Origin: Chloroflexota bacterium
GTDB lineage: Bacteria > Chloroflexota > Anaerolineae > Aggregatilineales > Phototrophicaceae
Length of the DNA stretch: 64,000 nt
Direction: 5' to 3'
NCBI GenBank assembly: GCA_026707225.1
Contig: JAPOXG010000001.1
Span: 161,621-225,620 of the forward strand
The position numbers and the translations under genes were made by a program. Shown here one piece after another: positions 53,512 to 63,000 of the stretch (positions are counted from its first letter, which is position 1; each line of letters opens with the position of its first letter). The notes beneath the pieces are model-generated. The model did not search any database. It was not told where the DNA came from and worked only from the letters and a program-made list of their open reading frames with translations.

Positions 53512-54171
53512 ATGAAGATTGACGATCTGCACGATTGGAATCTCAGTCCTAAAGCGGCGGTCGCGCTGCAGCGGGAATTGGCGCCGCAACTAATCAGCGA
53601 TGCCCCGATTGCCATTGACCGCCTCACCAGCGTCGCCGGCGTGGATGTCAGCGTCCGCCGAAAGCGATCGCGCGCGGCAGTCGTCGTCATGAGCTATCCC
53701 GAGCTTGGCACGATGGAGATCGCGCGGGCGGAGCGAGAAACAAGCTTCCCCTACATTCCGGGATTGCTGGCTTTTCGCGAGGGTCCGGTGATTCTGGATG
53801 CCCTGCGCCAGCTGCGTTGCCAGCCGGACGCTTTTATATTTGACGGCATGGGTCAGATACATCCGCGCAAGCTGGGCATCGCCGCGCACTTGGGTTTATG
53901 GCTTCAGCGCCCGACGGTCGGCTGCGGCAAGACGCATTTCCTCGGCGACTTTGTGGAACCGGCGGCGGAGAAGGGCAGCAGCAGCGCCTTGATATATCGA
54001 CAAGAGCAAATTGGAGCGGTATTGCGCACGCGAGCAAAGGTGAAACCAGTCTATGTTTCAGTGGGGCACCTGGCTGATCTTGCGAGCGCCGTGAAGTTGA
54101 TCTTATCGGCGACTACGCGATTCCGCCTGCCGGATCCGGTGCGCGCGGCGCACCACGCAGCCCGCTTATAG
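53512..54171 (+). CDS. nfi: Endonuclease V (deoxyinosine 3'-endonuclease)
   Basis: A 219-residue DNA repair nuclease that nicks near deoxyinosine. Catalytic metal residues are D45 (VAGVDVS), E90 (LLAFREGP) and D111 (FIFDGMGQIHPRKLGIAAHLG); the wedge-like YIPG lies before E90. FVEPAAEKGSSSALIYRQEQIGAVLRTR follows the family. Position 31 nt after rpoD suggests co-transcription, though TATTATAG just upstream could be a weak -10. The gene has no clear ribosome site. Confidence 0.93.
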   Translation: MKIDDLHDWNLSPKAAVALQRELAPQLISDAPIAIDRLTSVAGVDVSVRRKRSRAAVVVMSYPELGTMEIARAERETSFPYIPGLLAFREGPVILDALRQLRCQPDAFIFDGMGQIHPRKLGIAAHLGLWLQRPTVGCGKTHFLGDFVEPAAEKGSSSALIYRQEQIGAVLRTRAKVKPVYVSVGHLADLASAVKLILSATTRFRLPDPVRAAHHAARL

Positions 54172-54298
54172 CTCGAATCCCGCTGGCCGATCTTCTGCCG
54201 CTTGCAGTTGAACTGTATCCAAAGGCGCAGCGTCCATCTGCGAATCGTCGGCGGTAAACGCAAGGCCGCTGAGCGCCTCGTCCGGATGCGTTCGCGCC

Positions 54299-55453
54299 CT
54301 AAGGTGATTCGCCTTCGAGCAAAGCCTTGTAGAGGGACAGCGTTTCGTTGACGACCTGGCGCAGGGTAAAGCCTTCAAGAACGATTCGTCGGCCCGCCGC
54401 CCCCATTTTCATGCGTTTGGCGGGATTGTCGATCAGATGCTGTACGGCTTGCGTCAGCGCGGCAATGTCATGGGTTGGCACGAGCAGACCGTTGACCCCG
54501 TCACGCACGATTTCGCGGCAGCCTGGCGTATCGGTGGTGACGCATGCGCGGGCGCAAGACGCCGCTTCGATTAAGACTTTCGGCACGCCCTCGCCATAAG
54601 TTGATGGCAGACAGACGATATTGCATTCGGCGTAAACCGGGGGCATGTCGTCGCGCGCCCCCAGCCACTCGATCAAGCCTTCCGCTTCCCAGCCTTGCAG
54701 CTGGGCGGCCGAGACATTGAGCGGGCTGCTGCTTTCTTCGTAGCCAGCGACTCTGAAGCGCGCTTTGCCGCGCAGCCGGCGCGCCATCTCCACAAAGTCC
54801 CCGATGCCTTTTTGCATCAAGAGGCGCCCGGCGAATAGCACCACCGGCAGGTCATCCTGATTTTCATCACGGGGGCGGAAGACATCTTCGTCAACGCCCG
54901 AACCGCGTATCACCAGCGTCTTGTCGTGAGCCGCCAATCCGCGCTCGACAAAACGCTGGCGGTCGTCCGGATTTTGAAAGATGGTTCGGGTCTGCTCGCC
55001 AGCCAGCGCCAGCTTGAAGGCGGGCTCGCATAGCTTGTTCAGAAGCTTCGCTTTGGGGCTTTGATCGACGAAGACGTATCCCAGCCCGCTCATCGCCTGG
55101 ACTACCTTGTCGCAGCCGCTTAGCCTGGCGGCGATGCCACCGTAGATGACTGGCTTGATGCTGACGTGGTGCAGCAAATCTGGCTGTATCTCGCGATAGA
55201 GCGCCCGCAGCGCAAGCAGCGTCCGCAGCTCAAGCAGCGGATTCAGGCCATGTTGGCGCAACCGGATCGGGTGGCAAGGGAGACCATGTTCGGCGATGAT
55301 TTGCAGCGCGGCCGCGTCCGAATCCGCCGTTGCCACCTGTACGTCGAAGCCGGCCTGGCGCGCGGCCAGCGCCAAGGGAAGGCGATGCGACAGAAAAAAA
55401 CGTGGGATATTCACCACGTATAACAGTCTAGGCGCTTTGTCTCGCAACGACAT
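54299..55453 (-). CDS. Glycosyltransferase, GT4 family
   Basis: A 384-residue GT-B-fold glycosyltransferase, probably transferring a sugar to a lipid-linked or surface polymer. N-terminal acceptor domain: YVVNIPRFFLSHRLPLALAARQAGFDV. The C-terminal donor domain begins with PVVLFAGRLLMQKGIGDFVEMARRL and contains the E-x7-E-like motif YGEGVPKVLIEAASCARACVTTD with GCREIVRDGVNGLLVP. This resembles the N,N'-diacetylbacillosaminyl- and GalNAc-type transferases of polysaccharide loci, but no other polysaccharide gene is nearby. It lies 64 nt after the four-helix protein gene, same strand. Confidence 0.88.
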   Translation of the reverse strand: MSLRDKAPRLLYVVNIPRFFLSHRLPLALAARQAGFDVQVATADSDAAALQIIAEHGLPCHPIRLRQHGLNPLLELRTLLALRALYREIQPDLLHHVSIKPVIYGGIAARLSGCDKVVQAMSGLGYVFVDQSPKAKLLNKLCEPAFKLALAGEQTRTIFQNPDDRQRFVERGLAAHDKTLVIRGSGVDEDVFRPRDENQDDLPVVLFAGRLLMQKGIGDFVEMARRLRGKARFRVAGYEESSSPLNVSAAQLQGWEAEGLIEWLGARDDMPPVYAECNIVCLPSTYGEGVPKVLIEAASCARACVTTDTPGCREIVRDGVNGLLVPTHDIAALTQAVQHLIDNPAKRMKMGAAGRRIVLEGFTLRQVVNETLSLYKALLEGESP

Positions 55454-55517
55454 TCCTCTGGGTGAGCTCTGAAATGCAGCGGATCAGCGCTGCTGCCAAG
55501 TCCTTGGCCCGGTTCGT

Positions 55518-56033
55518 TTAAGGCGCGCCGTCCATCTCTGGCAGCTGGATCTCGCTGGTATCATCGACCCCGGCGATGCTGTGGCTTAGCGCTTCCACCG
55601 GCGCCAGCCTGGCAACGTTGGCGCCCGCCAATACATAAACCAGCACGCCCAAGGACGAGAGGCCGAAGCTGGCTAAGATGCCAATCATTTGCAGCTGACC
55701 GAAGTAGAGTTCGCTTGCGTCGTCGCGGATATGCGTGCCAAATCCCAAAATATCAGCCAAGCCGGCCAGTGAAGCGAATAGAATGCCGGTCAGCGCCAGC
55801 CGCGTGCCAATATTCTGGACCAGGGTTGCCGGTACACCCAGGAAGAAGGTGCACTTGAGATATGTCAAGGCGCCAAGGGTGAGCAGAGTGTACCCAAAGA
55901 GCACCATCACCACTTGAACGAGGCCGATGCCGACCGTCGGCACGGCGCCAGTCACGCCGGGGAACAAGCCCATAAAGCAGACAATGCCGCCCAAGGCGCC
56001 CAAGGCTATGCCAACTTGCGCGAATCGCCACAT
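55518..56033 (-). CDS. Four-helix membrane protein of unknown function
   Basis: A 171-residue protein I do not recognise. Four hydrophobic segments are seen: VGIALGALGGIVCFMGLFPG, VGIGLVQVVMVLFGYTLLTLGAL, LALTGILFASLAGLADILGFG and LQMIGILASFGLSSLGVLVYVLAGA. The C-terminal ~25 residues are acidic (DDTSEIQLPEMDG) and cytosolic or external. It starts 6 nt after the stop of the degenerate M19 gene, so the two are surely in one operon, with the glycosyltransferase gene next. Confidence 0.75.
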   Translation of the reverse strand: MWRFAQVGIALGALGGIVCFMGLFPGVTGAVPTVGIGLVQVVMVLFGYTLLTLGALTYLKCTFFLGVPATLVQNIGTRLALTGILFASLAGLADILGFGTHIRDDASELYFGQLQMIGILASFGLSSLGVLVYVLAGANVARLAPVEALSHSIAGVDDTSEIQLPEMDGAP

Positions 56034-56039
56034 CAGTTT

Positions 56040-57107
56040 CTATCCGTTTGGCAAGCACTCTTTCAATTTGCGCAGCATATTCCCGCCCAAAATCGCCGCG
56101 GTTTCCGTCTCGGAGAATCCGCGCTCAAGCAATGACCGGCGCAGCAGCCAAAGATCACAGGACGTGTCAAGCTCGCTCGGGAGCGCGCGATAGGGATAAC
56201 CTCCATCGATATCACTGCCCAAGCCGACATGGTCGACCGAGCCGGTCAACTGACAGACGTAGTCAACCGCATCAACCCAATGGGAGAGATTGACCCCTCG
56301 TTTTCGATCTCCCGGATGCCAGTCGTTCCTTAGAAAACGATTATACACCATGATGCCCATCACCCCATCGCGCTCGGCGAGCCGGCGGATGAGCGCATCG
56401 GGAAGGCAGCGCCGACTTTGGCAAAAGTAGCGCGGGTTGCTGTGGCTGGCGATGATGGCGCCTTCGTATCGTTCCAGAGCCGCCGCCGTCGCCTGCTCTG
56501 ACAGAGCCGAGACATCGAGCAAGACCTGGAACCCGGCCATGACCTCGAGCAATTCGTAGCCAAGCAGCGTCAAGCCGTCGGCGGATCCTGCGGAGCCCGC
56601 GTATCGCGTTTGCCGCCAGGCGGGCGCGACGATGCGCACACCGTATTCCAGCCACTCTTCGAGCTGCTTCGGCTCCGAGACCGGCTCGGCGCCTTTCATC
56701 TTCACAACCATGCCGTGCAGGCGTTGCCCGATGCTCTCCTCATCGCGCCAGGTTTCCAGGACTTCGTCAAGGTCTTCCCGCGTCAGGATCAGTCGGATGC
56801 CCTCATGGTCGTCGGCGAGGCGCCGGTAGGTGTCCATTTGCCAAAGCGCCAGTTGCCGCGCGTCGGCCGCGGTACGGTAGGTATAGCGCTGCCAGGCCTG
56901 CAAGCCCGGCGCAGACTCGGACAGGACTTGCAGGCTGCCGAAGACTATGCCGACGCGCCCCATCATATTGTCGCGCAAGCTGGCGACAGGCGGCGGAACG
57001 TCCGCTCTCGCTGCGTCGTGGCGCTGCTGCCAAGCCCAGCGCGTGTAATCCAGCCCCAGCTGCTGCGCGTTGAAGGCGATATTCTGCTGGGCATCGACGA
57101 TGACCAT
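56040..57107 (-). CDS. M19 dipeptidase-fold protein lacking most metal ligands
   Basis: A 355-residue protein clearly homologous to membrane dipeptidases along its whole length (same start, DAQQN aligned with DAHLD; GSDIDGGYPYRALPSELDT near the end). Compared with the intact paralogue at 4932-6008, metal ligands are changed: H7 to Q7, D9 to N9, bridging E141 to K138 and H205 to A201; only the ASHSN His (H222) and GSDIDGG remain. It is thus unlikely to bind the two zinc ions and is probably a pseudoenzyme with a binding or regulatory role. The frame is intact, without stops, so it is maintained. No signal peptide. First gene of a run with a four-helix protein and a glycosyltransferase. Confidence 0.85.
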   Translation of the reverse strand: MVIVDAQQNIAFNAQQLGLDYTRWAWQQRHDAARADVPPPVASLRDNMMGRVGIVFGSLQVLSESAPGLQAWQRYTYRTAADARQLALWQMDTYRRLADDHEGIRLILTREDLDEVLETWRDEESIGQRLHGMVVKMKGAEPVSEPKQLEEWLEYGVRIVAPAWRQTRYAGSAGSADGLTLLGYELLEVMAGFQVLLDVSALSEQATAAALERYEGAIIASHSNPRYFCQSRRCLPDALIRRLAERDGVMGIMVYNRFLRNDWHPGDRKRGVNLSHWVDAVDYVCQLTGSVDHVGLGSDIDGGYPYRALPSELDTSCDLWLLRRSLLERGFSETETAAILGGNMLRKLKECLPNG

Positions 57108-57280
57108 CGTGGAGGCGCTTTTCTTCGCGCGGTCCGCGCTGAATTGCGTATTCCCTTGCTTCCGATATTACACGAGTTTGAGCAGAAAGACGCAGGCAAT
57201 GCGCGGGGCATCCTTACGGAGCAACCTTGTGCTATGCTTTGCCGGGATTTGAACGGGGCAGCGCAGAAAGCCATTTGACG

Positions 57281-58936
57281 ATGCACATCGCGCAGGTCAA
57301 CAGCATTACGGTGGGCTACGGCGGCCGGGAAGTATTCCGCGATCTCTCCTGGGCGGTAGGTGATCGCGATCGCGTCGCCCTGGTGGGACCGAACGGCGCG
57401 GGCAAGTCGACGCTCTTCCGCGTTTTGTTGGGCGAGGTTGAGCCCGACCGCGGCCATGTCGCCCTGCAGCCGGGCCTTCGCATCGGTCACTTGCCGCAGG
57501 ATATGAATTTGCCAACCGGCAAGTCGCTCATTGAAACGGCGCTGATAAAGCCGCCGGAGCTGGAGCGGATCGAATTTCGTCTCAATGAAACCGAAGCGCG
57601 GCTGGCCGACCCGGCCGTCTACGGCGACGAGGCGCGGCTCGCCCAAATTTTGGAGCTGCATGACACGCTGCTTGCCGACTTCGAGCGCATGAACGGGGCG
57701 CGTCACGCCAGCCATGTGCGGGAGCTGCTGTCGATGCTCGGCTTTGTCGCTGATGACTATGACCGCCCCACCGAGACGCTTTCGGGCGGGCAGAAGAAAA
57801 TGGTGGCGCTGGTGCAACTGGCGGTCTCGGCGCCGGATATCCTGCTGCTTGACGAGCCGGACAACCATCTCGATATGGACGGAAAGAATCAGTTGGAACG
57901 CTTCATCAATCGCTACCGCGGCAGCGTCGTCATCATTTCGCATGACCGCTATCTGCTGGACGAGGTGGCGAAGCAGACGCTTGAATTGGAGCGCGGCCGA
58001 CTGACGACATATCATGGCAACTTCTCGTATTATCTCAATGAACGTCAGCTGCGCCGGCTGCGTCAACAGCAGCGGTATGTCACGCAGCAGAAAGAGATCG
58101 CCCGCATCGAAGCGATGATCGAGCGATTCGAAAGCTGGGCGAAGCAAGTTCTGAGCCGGAAGCACATGCTGGCGGCGCGTCAAAGGCGGCGTATGCTGGA
58201 GAAGATGGAGGAAGGCGGCGAAATCATTGATAGGGTCGTCGACCAGCGCCTGATGGATTTCAAAGTCGATGGATGGCGCGGCAGCAAAAAGGTCTTGGAG
58301 TTGAAGCGCGTTTCGATGGCTTTCGGTGAAGATCCGCTCTTTCTCGACGCCAGCGCGCTGCTGCGGCATGGGGAGCGCGTCGGCTTGATCGGCCCCAACG
58401 GCGCGGGCAAGACCGTGATCCTCAAACTGATCCTGGGCGAGCTGCAGCCGTCCGCCGGCGATATTGTCGTCGGTCCAAGCGTCCGCATCGGCTTTTATTC
58501 GCAGGAACATCAGACGCTGGAAGCTTGGCTTGAGCAGACGCCGCTTGATTTGGTGCGCAATCTGCAAAACAGCAGCGAGTCCAACGCGGTGAACTTCCTC
58601 TTGCGCATGGCTTTCAGCTACGAGCAGGCGCGCCAGCCGGTTCGAACGCTGTCCGGCGGCGAGCGCAGCCGCCTGCAATTGGCGCGCGTGATGCTGCAAC
58701 AGCCCAATCTGCTGCTGCTTGACGAGCCGACCAACAACCTCGATATCCCATCGGTAGAGGTGCTGGAAGACGCGCTGGACGAATTCAATGGAACCGTGCT
58801 CATCGTTTCGCACGATCGCTATTTTCTAGATCAGACGGTGGATCGTCTGATTGAGATTCGCGACGGCGAGCTGAATGAATTTGTCGGCGGCTACACGGCA
58901 TATCTGATGGCGACTGGCAAGCTCGCCGTCGATTAA
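57281..58936 (+). CDS. ABC-F family ATPase
   Basis: A 551-residue protein with two fused ABC domains and no membrane part, as in ribosome-associated ABC-F proteins (Uup/YdiF/EttA). The first domain has Walker A GPNGAGKS (36-43), LSGGQKKM and LLLDEPDNHLD; the second has GPNGAGKT, LSGGERSR and LLLDEPTNNLD. The linker between them, rich in Arg/Gln and helical (LRRLRQQQRYVTQQKEIARIEAMIERF), is the P-site tRNA-interaction motif. The C-terminal coiled coil of Uup is absent. Start ATG 57281 fits the family; an upstream in-frame start at 57227 has no support. Antibiotic-resistance function cannot be inferred. Confidence 0.92.
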   Translation: MHIAQVNSITVGYGGREVFRDLSWAVGDRDRVALVGPNGAGKSTLFRVLLGEVEPDRGHVALQPGLRIGHLPQDMNLPTGKSLIETALIKPPELERIEFRLNETEARLADPAVYGDEARLAQILELHDTLLADFERMNGARHASHVRELLSMLGFVADDYDRPTETLSGGQKKMVALVQLAVSAPDILLLDEPDNHLDMDGKNQLERFINRYRGSVVIISHDRYLLDEVAKQTLELERGRLTTYHGNFSYYLNERQLRRLRQQQRYVTQQKEIARIEAMIERFESWAKQVLSRKHMLAARQRRRMLEKMEEGGEIIDRVVDQRLMDFKVDGWRGSKKVLELKRVSMAFGEDPLFLDASALLRHGERVGLIGPNGAGKTVILKLILGELQPSAGDIVVGPSVRIGFYSQEHQTLEAWLEQTPLDLVRNLQNSSESNAVNFLLRMAFSYEQARQPVRTLSGGERSRLQLARVMLQQPNLLLLDEPTNNLDIPSVEVLEDALDEFNGTVLIVSHDRYFLDQTVDRLIEIRDGELNEFVGGYTAYLMATGKLAVD

Positions 58937-59730
58937 GGCGAAGCGGCTGTCGCGCGGATGACGGCGCCGGGGATGACGAAAGCGAAATCATCGCTTGTCG
59001 CGCGGGCGGGCGCCTGGAAGGCGGCGCGGATATCGTCCGACGCGCCATTGAAGAGCGCCTTGATCATGTCGGCATTCTGGCGCGGCGTGTTCATGCGGCG
59101 GGTCCAAGTAGCGAAATGCAGCGTCAAATCGAAGGTCATGATGACCTCGGAAGCGAAGCCGGCCGCCGCCAGCATCGCCCGCCATTCGGAGATTCTGTAG
59201 TCGCGCACGTGCGACGGATCGCGCAGGAGCTCGATAGTCTGCAAGAAGGTATCCAAGGCGTAGGCTTCGCGCGCCATGATATCGCTGATGAGCAGGGCGC
59301 CGTTGGGCTGCAGCAAGCGCGTAAACTCGGCCAGCGCCCGTTCAGGACGCAGCCAGTGATGGGCGCTGTAGCGGGTCGCGATCAAGTCAAAGTAGCGACT
59401 GGGGAAGGGAATGTTTTCCACATCGGCGAGCTGCGCGCGCACATTGGTCACTCCGAGTTCACAGGCCAGCGCCTCGACCTGCTGGAGCATGGCCGGCGTG
59501 AAGTCACAGGCGATGACTTGGTCGGCAATGGCGGCGAAAGCCATGGCCGTGTGGCCGGCGCCGCAACCCGCGTCAAGCACGCGCGCGCCCTCGCCGAGTG
59601 ATGTGGTCTCAATCATTCGATCAAGATCAGGACCGGCGGCGTGCACCTTGCTATCTCGGTAATTGGCGGCCACGTCCCGGAATTGCTTCTGGACCTGACT
59701 CTTGACATCTTGCGCTGGGCGTTCAAGCAT
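58933..59730 (-). CDS. SAM-dependent methyltransferase (class I, UbiE/Methyltransf_11 type)
   Basis: A 265-residue methyltransferase. Motif I is VLDAGCGAGHTAMAF, followed by VIACDFTPAMLQQV, the acidic-loop FDLIATRYSAHHWLRP and LQPNGALLISDIM. The opening VKSQVQKQFRDVAANYRDSKVHA fits small-molecule methylases of this class. The acceptor is unknown. I chose ATG 59730; ATG 59760 adds ten Arg-rich residues and has no ribosome site either. It overlaps the ABC-F stop by 4 nt in convergent orientation and is divergent from rpoB. Confidence 0.87.
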   Translation of the reverse strand: MLERPAQDVKSQVQKQFRDVAANYRDSKVHAAGPDLDRMIETTSLGEGARVLDAGCGAGHTAMAFAAIADQVIACDFTPAMLQQVEALACELGVTNVRAQLADVENIPFPSRYFDLIATRYSAHHWLRPERALAEFTRLLQPNGALLISDIMAREAYALDTFLQTIELLRDPSHVRDYRISEWRAMLAAAGFASEVIMTFDLTLHFATWTRRMNTPRQNADMIKALFNGASDDIRAAFQAPARATSDDFAFVIPGAVIRATAASP

Positions 59731-59839
59731 ATCGCGATTGGATTCCCGCCGGCATCTCATGAAAGTTCTTGCAATCCGCGCATGACATGATAGACTATCG
59801 ATACGCTACTCCGAATAACGGTCGAATCAAAGGTTTGTC

Positions 59840-59869
59840 TTGACAAGACCCTTGTTATTCCTTTATACT
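59840..59869 (+). promoter_or_regulatory. Strong sigma70-type promoter for rpoB
   Basis: A perfect TTGACA (59840-59845) and TATACT (59864-59869) are 18 bases apart. The start near 59876 leaves a leader of about 175 nt before the TTG start. The rest of the gap 59731-60051 shows no ORF or clear hairpin; rplJ/rplL, which usually precede rpoB, are not there. Confidence 0.7.
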
Positions 59870-60051
59870 GCAAGTTTGCTGTCCTCTTGCCGTCACAATT
59901 TATTGGGTGCATGAAAACTGGTCAAATGCACAGGTCGTGTTAGTCGCGTGTTGTCCTGCGCCTTCGGAAGCTCGCACATTCCGTGTAGCGGGTATCTCTT
60001 TGCCTTTTCACTCATTCAGCCCAGTCCGCTTATCATCCAAGGAGCCGCGCC

Positions 60052-63000
60052 TTGAAGCACTATTATAATGTCAAGAATTACGCTCGTACTCCTGAAATAC
60101 AGGAGTTGCCGTCCCTGATCGACATTCAGCTGCGATCATTTGAGGACTTCCTCAATGGCGGGAAACCCCTGGGATTTCCCAAGGAAAAAAACTTCATCAC
60201 CGAGGGCAAGATTCTGGAGCTCTTTGATGAGATAAACCCAATCGAGAGCTTCAACAGAAACTTGTCGCTTTACTTTCCCGGCAATCATCCGCAGGCGCAG
60301 GAATTCGGCTTGAGGCCCTATTTTGAAGAGCCGAAATACGATGAAGAAGAGTGCATCGAGCGGGATATGTCCTACGCGGCGCCGCTTTATGTGGAGGTTG
60401 CCCTGGTCAATCACGAGCAGGGCGACGAGATTATCCGCCAGGATATCTTCCTGGGCGAATTTCCGCTCATGACGGAGAAGGGCACCTTCATTATCAATGG
60501 CACCGAACGCGTGGTGGTCAGCCAGTTGATCCGATCGCCGGGCGTCTACTTTGACGCGGAGGAAGAACGCGCCACCGGACGGTTGCTATCCAACGCCAAG
60601 CTGATCCCGGACCGCGGCGCCTGGATGGAATTCGAGACGCGCAAAACAGATTACATCACGATCAAGTTCAATCGCAAGCGGACGATTCCGGTGACGGTCT
60701 TGCTGCGCGCTTTGGCCGCGGTGGCCGATGGCTTGCCGGCGAGTCGGTCTCCCGTTAAGACCGGCGAGGATGAAGAAATCCTGGAACTCTTCGCCGATGT
60801 TGACAACGACGAGACGCACGAATATATCAAAGCCTGCTTTAAGCAAGAGCCAGTCTGGGATGTCAAAAAGAAGCAGACGCTGGCGGAGGTCGCGTTGATC
60901 GAGTTTTACCGCCGCATGCGCCCGGGCGATCCACCGACGTTGGACAATGCCAGGGAGTACCTTGAGGGACAGCTCTTCGACCAGCGCCGTTATGATTTGG
61001 AGCGCGTGGGGCGCTACAAGCTGAATCAGCGTCTTGGGCATGGCGATGCGATCGATTTGTCCCACCGGACGATTACCAAGTCCGATATTGTCAAATTGGT
61101 CGAGCAGATGATCCTCATTAACAACGGACAGCGCACCCGCGATGATATCGATCATCTCGGCAACCGCCGCGTCAAGACCGTGGGCGAGCTGATCGGCAAC
61201 AAGCTGCGCATCGGCTTGCGGCGCATGGAGCGCGTGGTCAAAGAACGCATGTCAATCCGCGAGGCAGAGCAGTTGACGCCGGTTTCGCTGGTCAATATCC
61301 GTCCGATTGTGGCGGCTGTGCGCGAATTCTTCGGCTCGTCGCAGCTTTCGCAGTTCATGGAGCAAACCAATCCGCTCTCGGAATTGCGGCACAAACGCAC
61401 GCTGTCGGCTTTGGGTCCGGGTGGCCTGCGGCGGGAGCGCGCCGGCTTTGACGTGCGCGATGTGCATCACAGCCATTATGGCCGCATCTGCCCGATTGAG
61501 ACGCCGGAGGGACCCAATATCGGTCTGATCGGGCGCTTGGCGACTTACGCGCGCGTCAACGAGCTCGGCTTTATCGAGACGCCGTATCGCAAGGTTGTCA
61601 GCGCGATGGCGGTTGACGATCCCGAGTTGATCGGCCGCGTCATCCGCGATGACATCGAGAATTCGCGGGGTAAAGTCATCATCGAGGAAGATACCGTCAT
61701 CGACAAGAAACTGGTGACCAGGCTGAAGCGCACCAAGATCATGGAAGTTCCGGTGGTGCCCTTTGCCACGCATGACATTGAGTACCTGTCGGCGGATAAC
61801 GAGGACAAATTCATCATCGCCCAGGCGAACGCGCGTCTGGATGAGCTGGGCCAGTTTCTTTCCAATCGCGTGTCGGCGAGATTCGACCAGGGCTTTCTGT
61901 CGGCGCCGCCCCAGCGCATCGACTACATGGATATCGCCCCGCGCCAAATCGTCGGCATCAGCGCCGCGCTGATCCCCTTCTTGTCGCATGACGCCGCCAA
62001 CCGCGCTTTGATGGGTTCGAATATGCAGACGCAGGCGGTGCCGCTGATATCGCCGGATGTATCCGTCGTCAGCACCGGTATGGAAAGTCAGGCGGCTTTC
62101 AATAGCGGGCAGGTGCTGGTGTCGGATGTTGAGGCCGAGGTCACCAGCGTACAGGGGCATCGCGTCATCGTCCGCACGGGCGACGGCGAAGAGAAAACAT
62201 TTCAGCTGCGGAAGTATGAACGCTCGAATCAATCGACCTGCATTGATCAGCGTCCGCTGGTGCGCAAGGGCGACGCGATCAAACCGGGAGATGTCATCGC
62301 CGATAGCTCGTCCACCTACGATGGTCTGCTGGCTCTCGGTCATGATGTGTTGACTTGCTTCTTGTCCTGGGACGGCGGCAACTATGAAGACGCGCTGCTC
62401 GTCAGCGAGGATATGCTGCGGGCGGACAAATTCACCAGCATTCACATTGAGAAGCACGAGATTGAAGCGCGCGATACCAAGTTGGGTCCGGAAGAAATCA
62501 CTTACGACATCCCCAATGTCGGGGAAGACGCGCTCAAAGATCTGGACGAGCATGGCATTGTGCGCATTGGCGCCGAGGTGGGACCCAACGATATCTTGGT
62601 CGGCAAGATCACGCCCAAGGGCGAGAAAGAATTATCGCCGGAGGAAAAATTGCTGCGCGCGATCTTCGGCGAGCAGGCGCGCGAAGTAAAGGATTCGTCA
62701 TTGCGCCTGCCGCATGGCGATCGCGGCAAGGTCATTGATGTCAAGGTCTTCACCCGCGATGAGCACCCGGATCTGTCCGCCGGCGTGGAAAAGATGGTTC
62801 GCGTGAGCGTGGCGCAGCGCCGCAAGCTGACCGTTGGCGACAAGATGGCGGGGCGGCATGGCAACAAGGGCGTCATTTCGAAGATCGTGACTGTCGAAGA
62901 CATGCCTTATATCGACGGCGGCGTTCCTGTCGAGATCATTCTCAATCCGCTCGGCGTTCCCAGCCGCATGAATATCGGTCAAATCCTTGAGCTGCATCTG

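Noticed and set aside
61252..62553. 433-codon open frame opposite rpoB
   Set aside because: It mirrors the rpoB codons exactly (third-position G/C bias gives few stops on the other strand) and contains no known motif.
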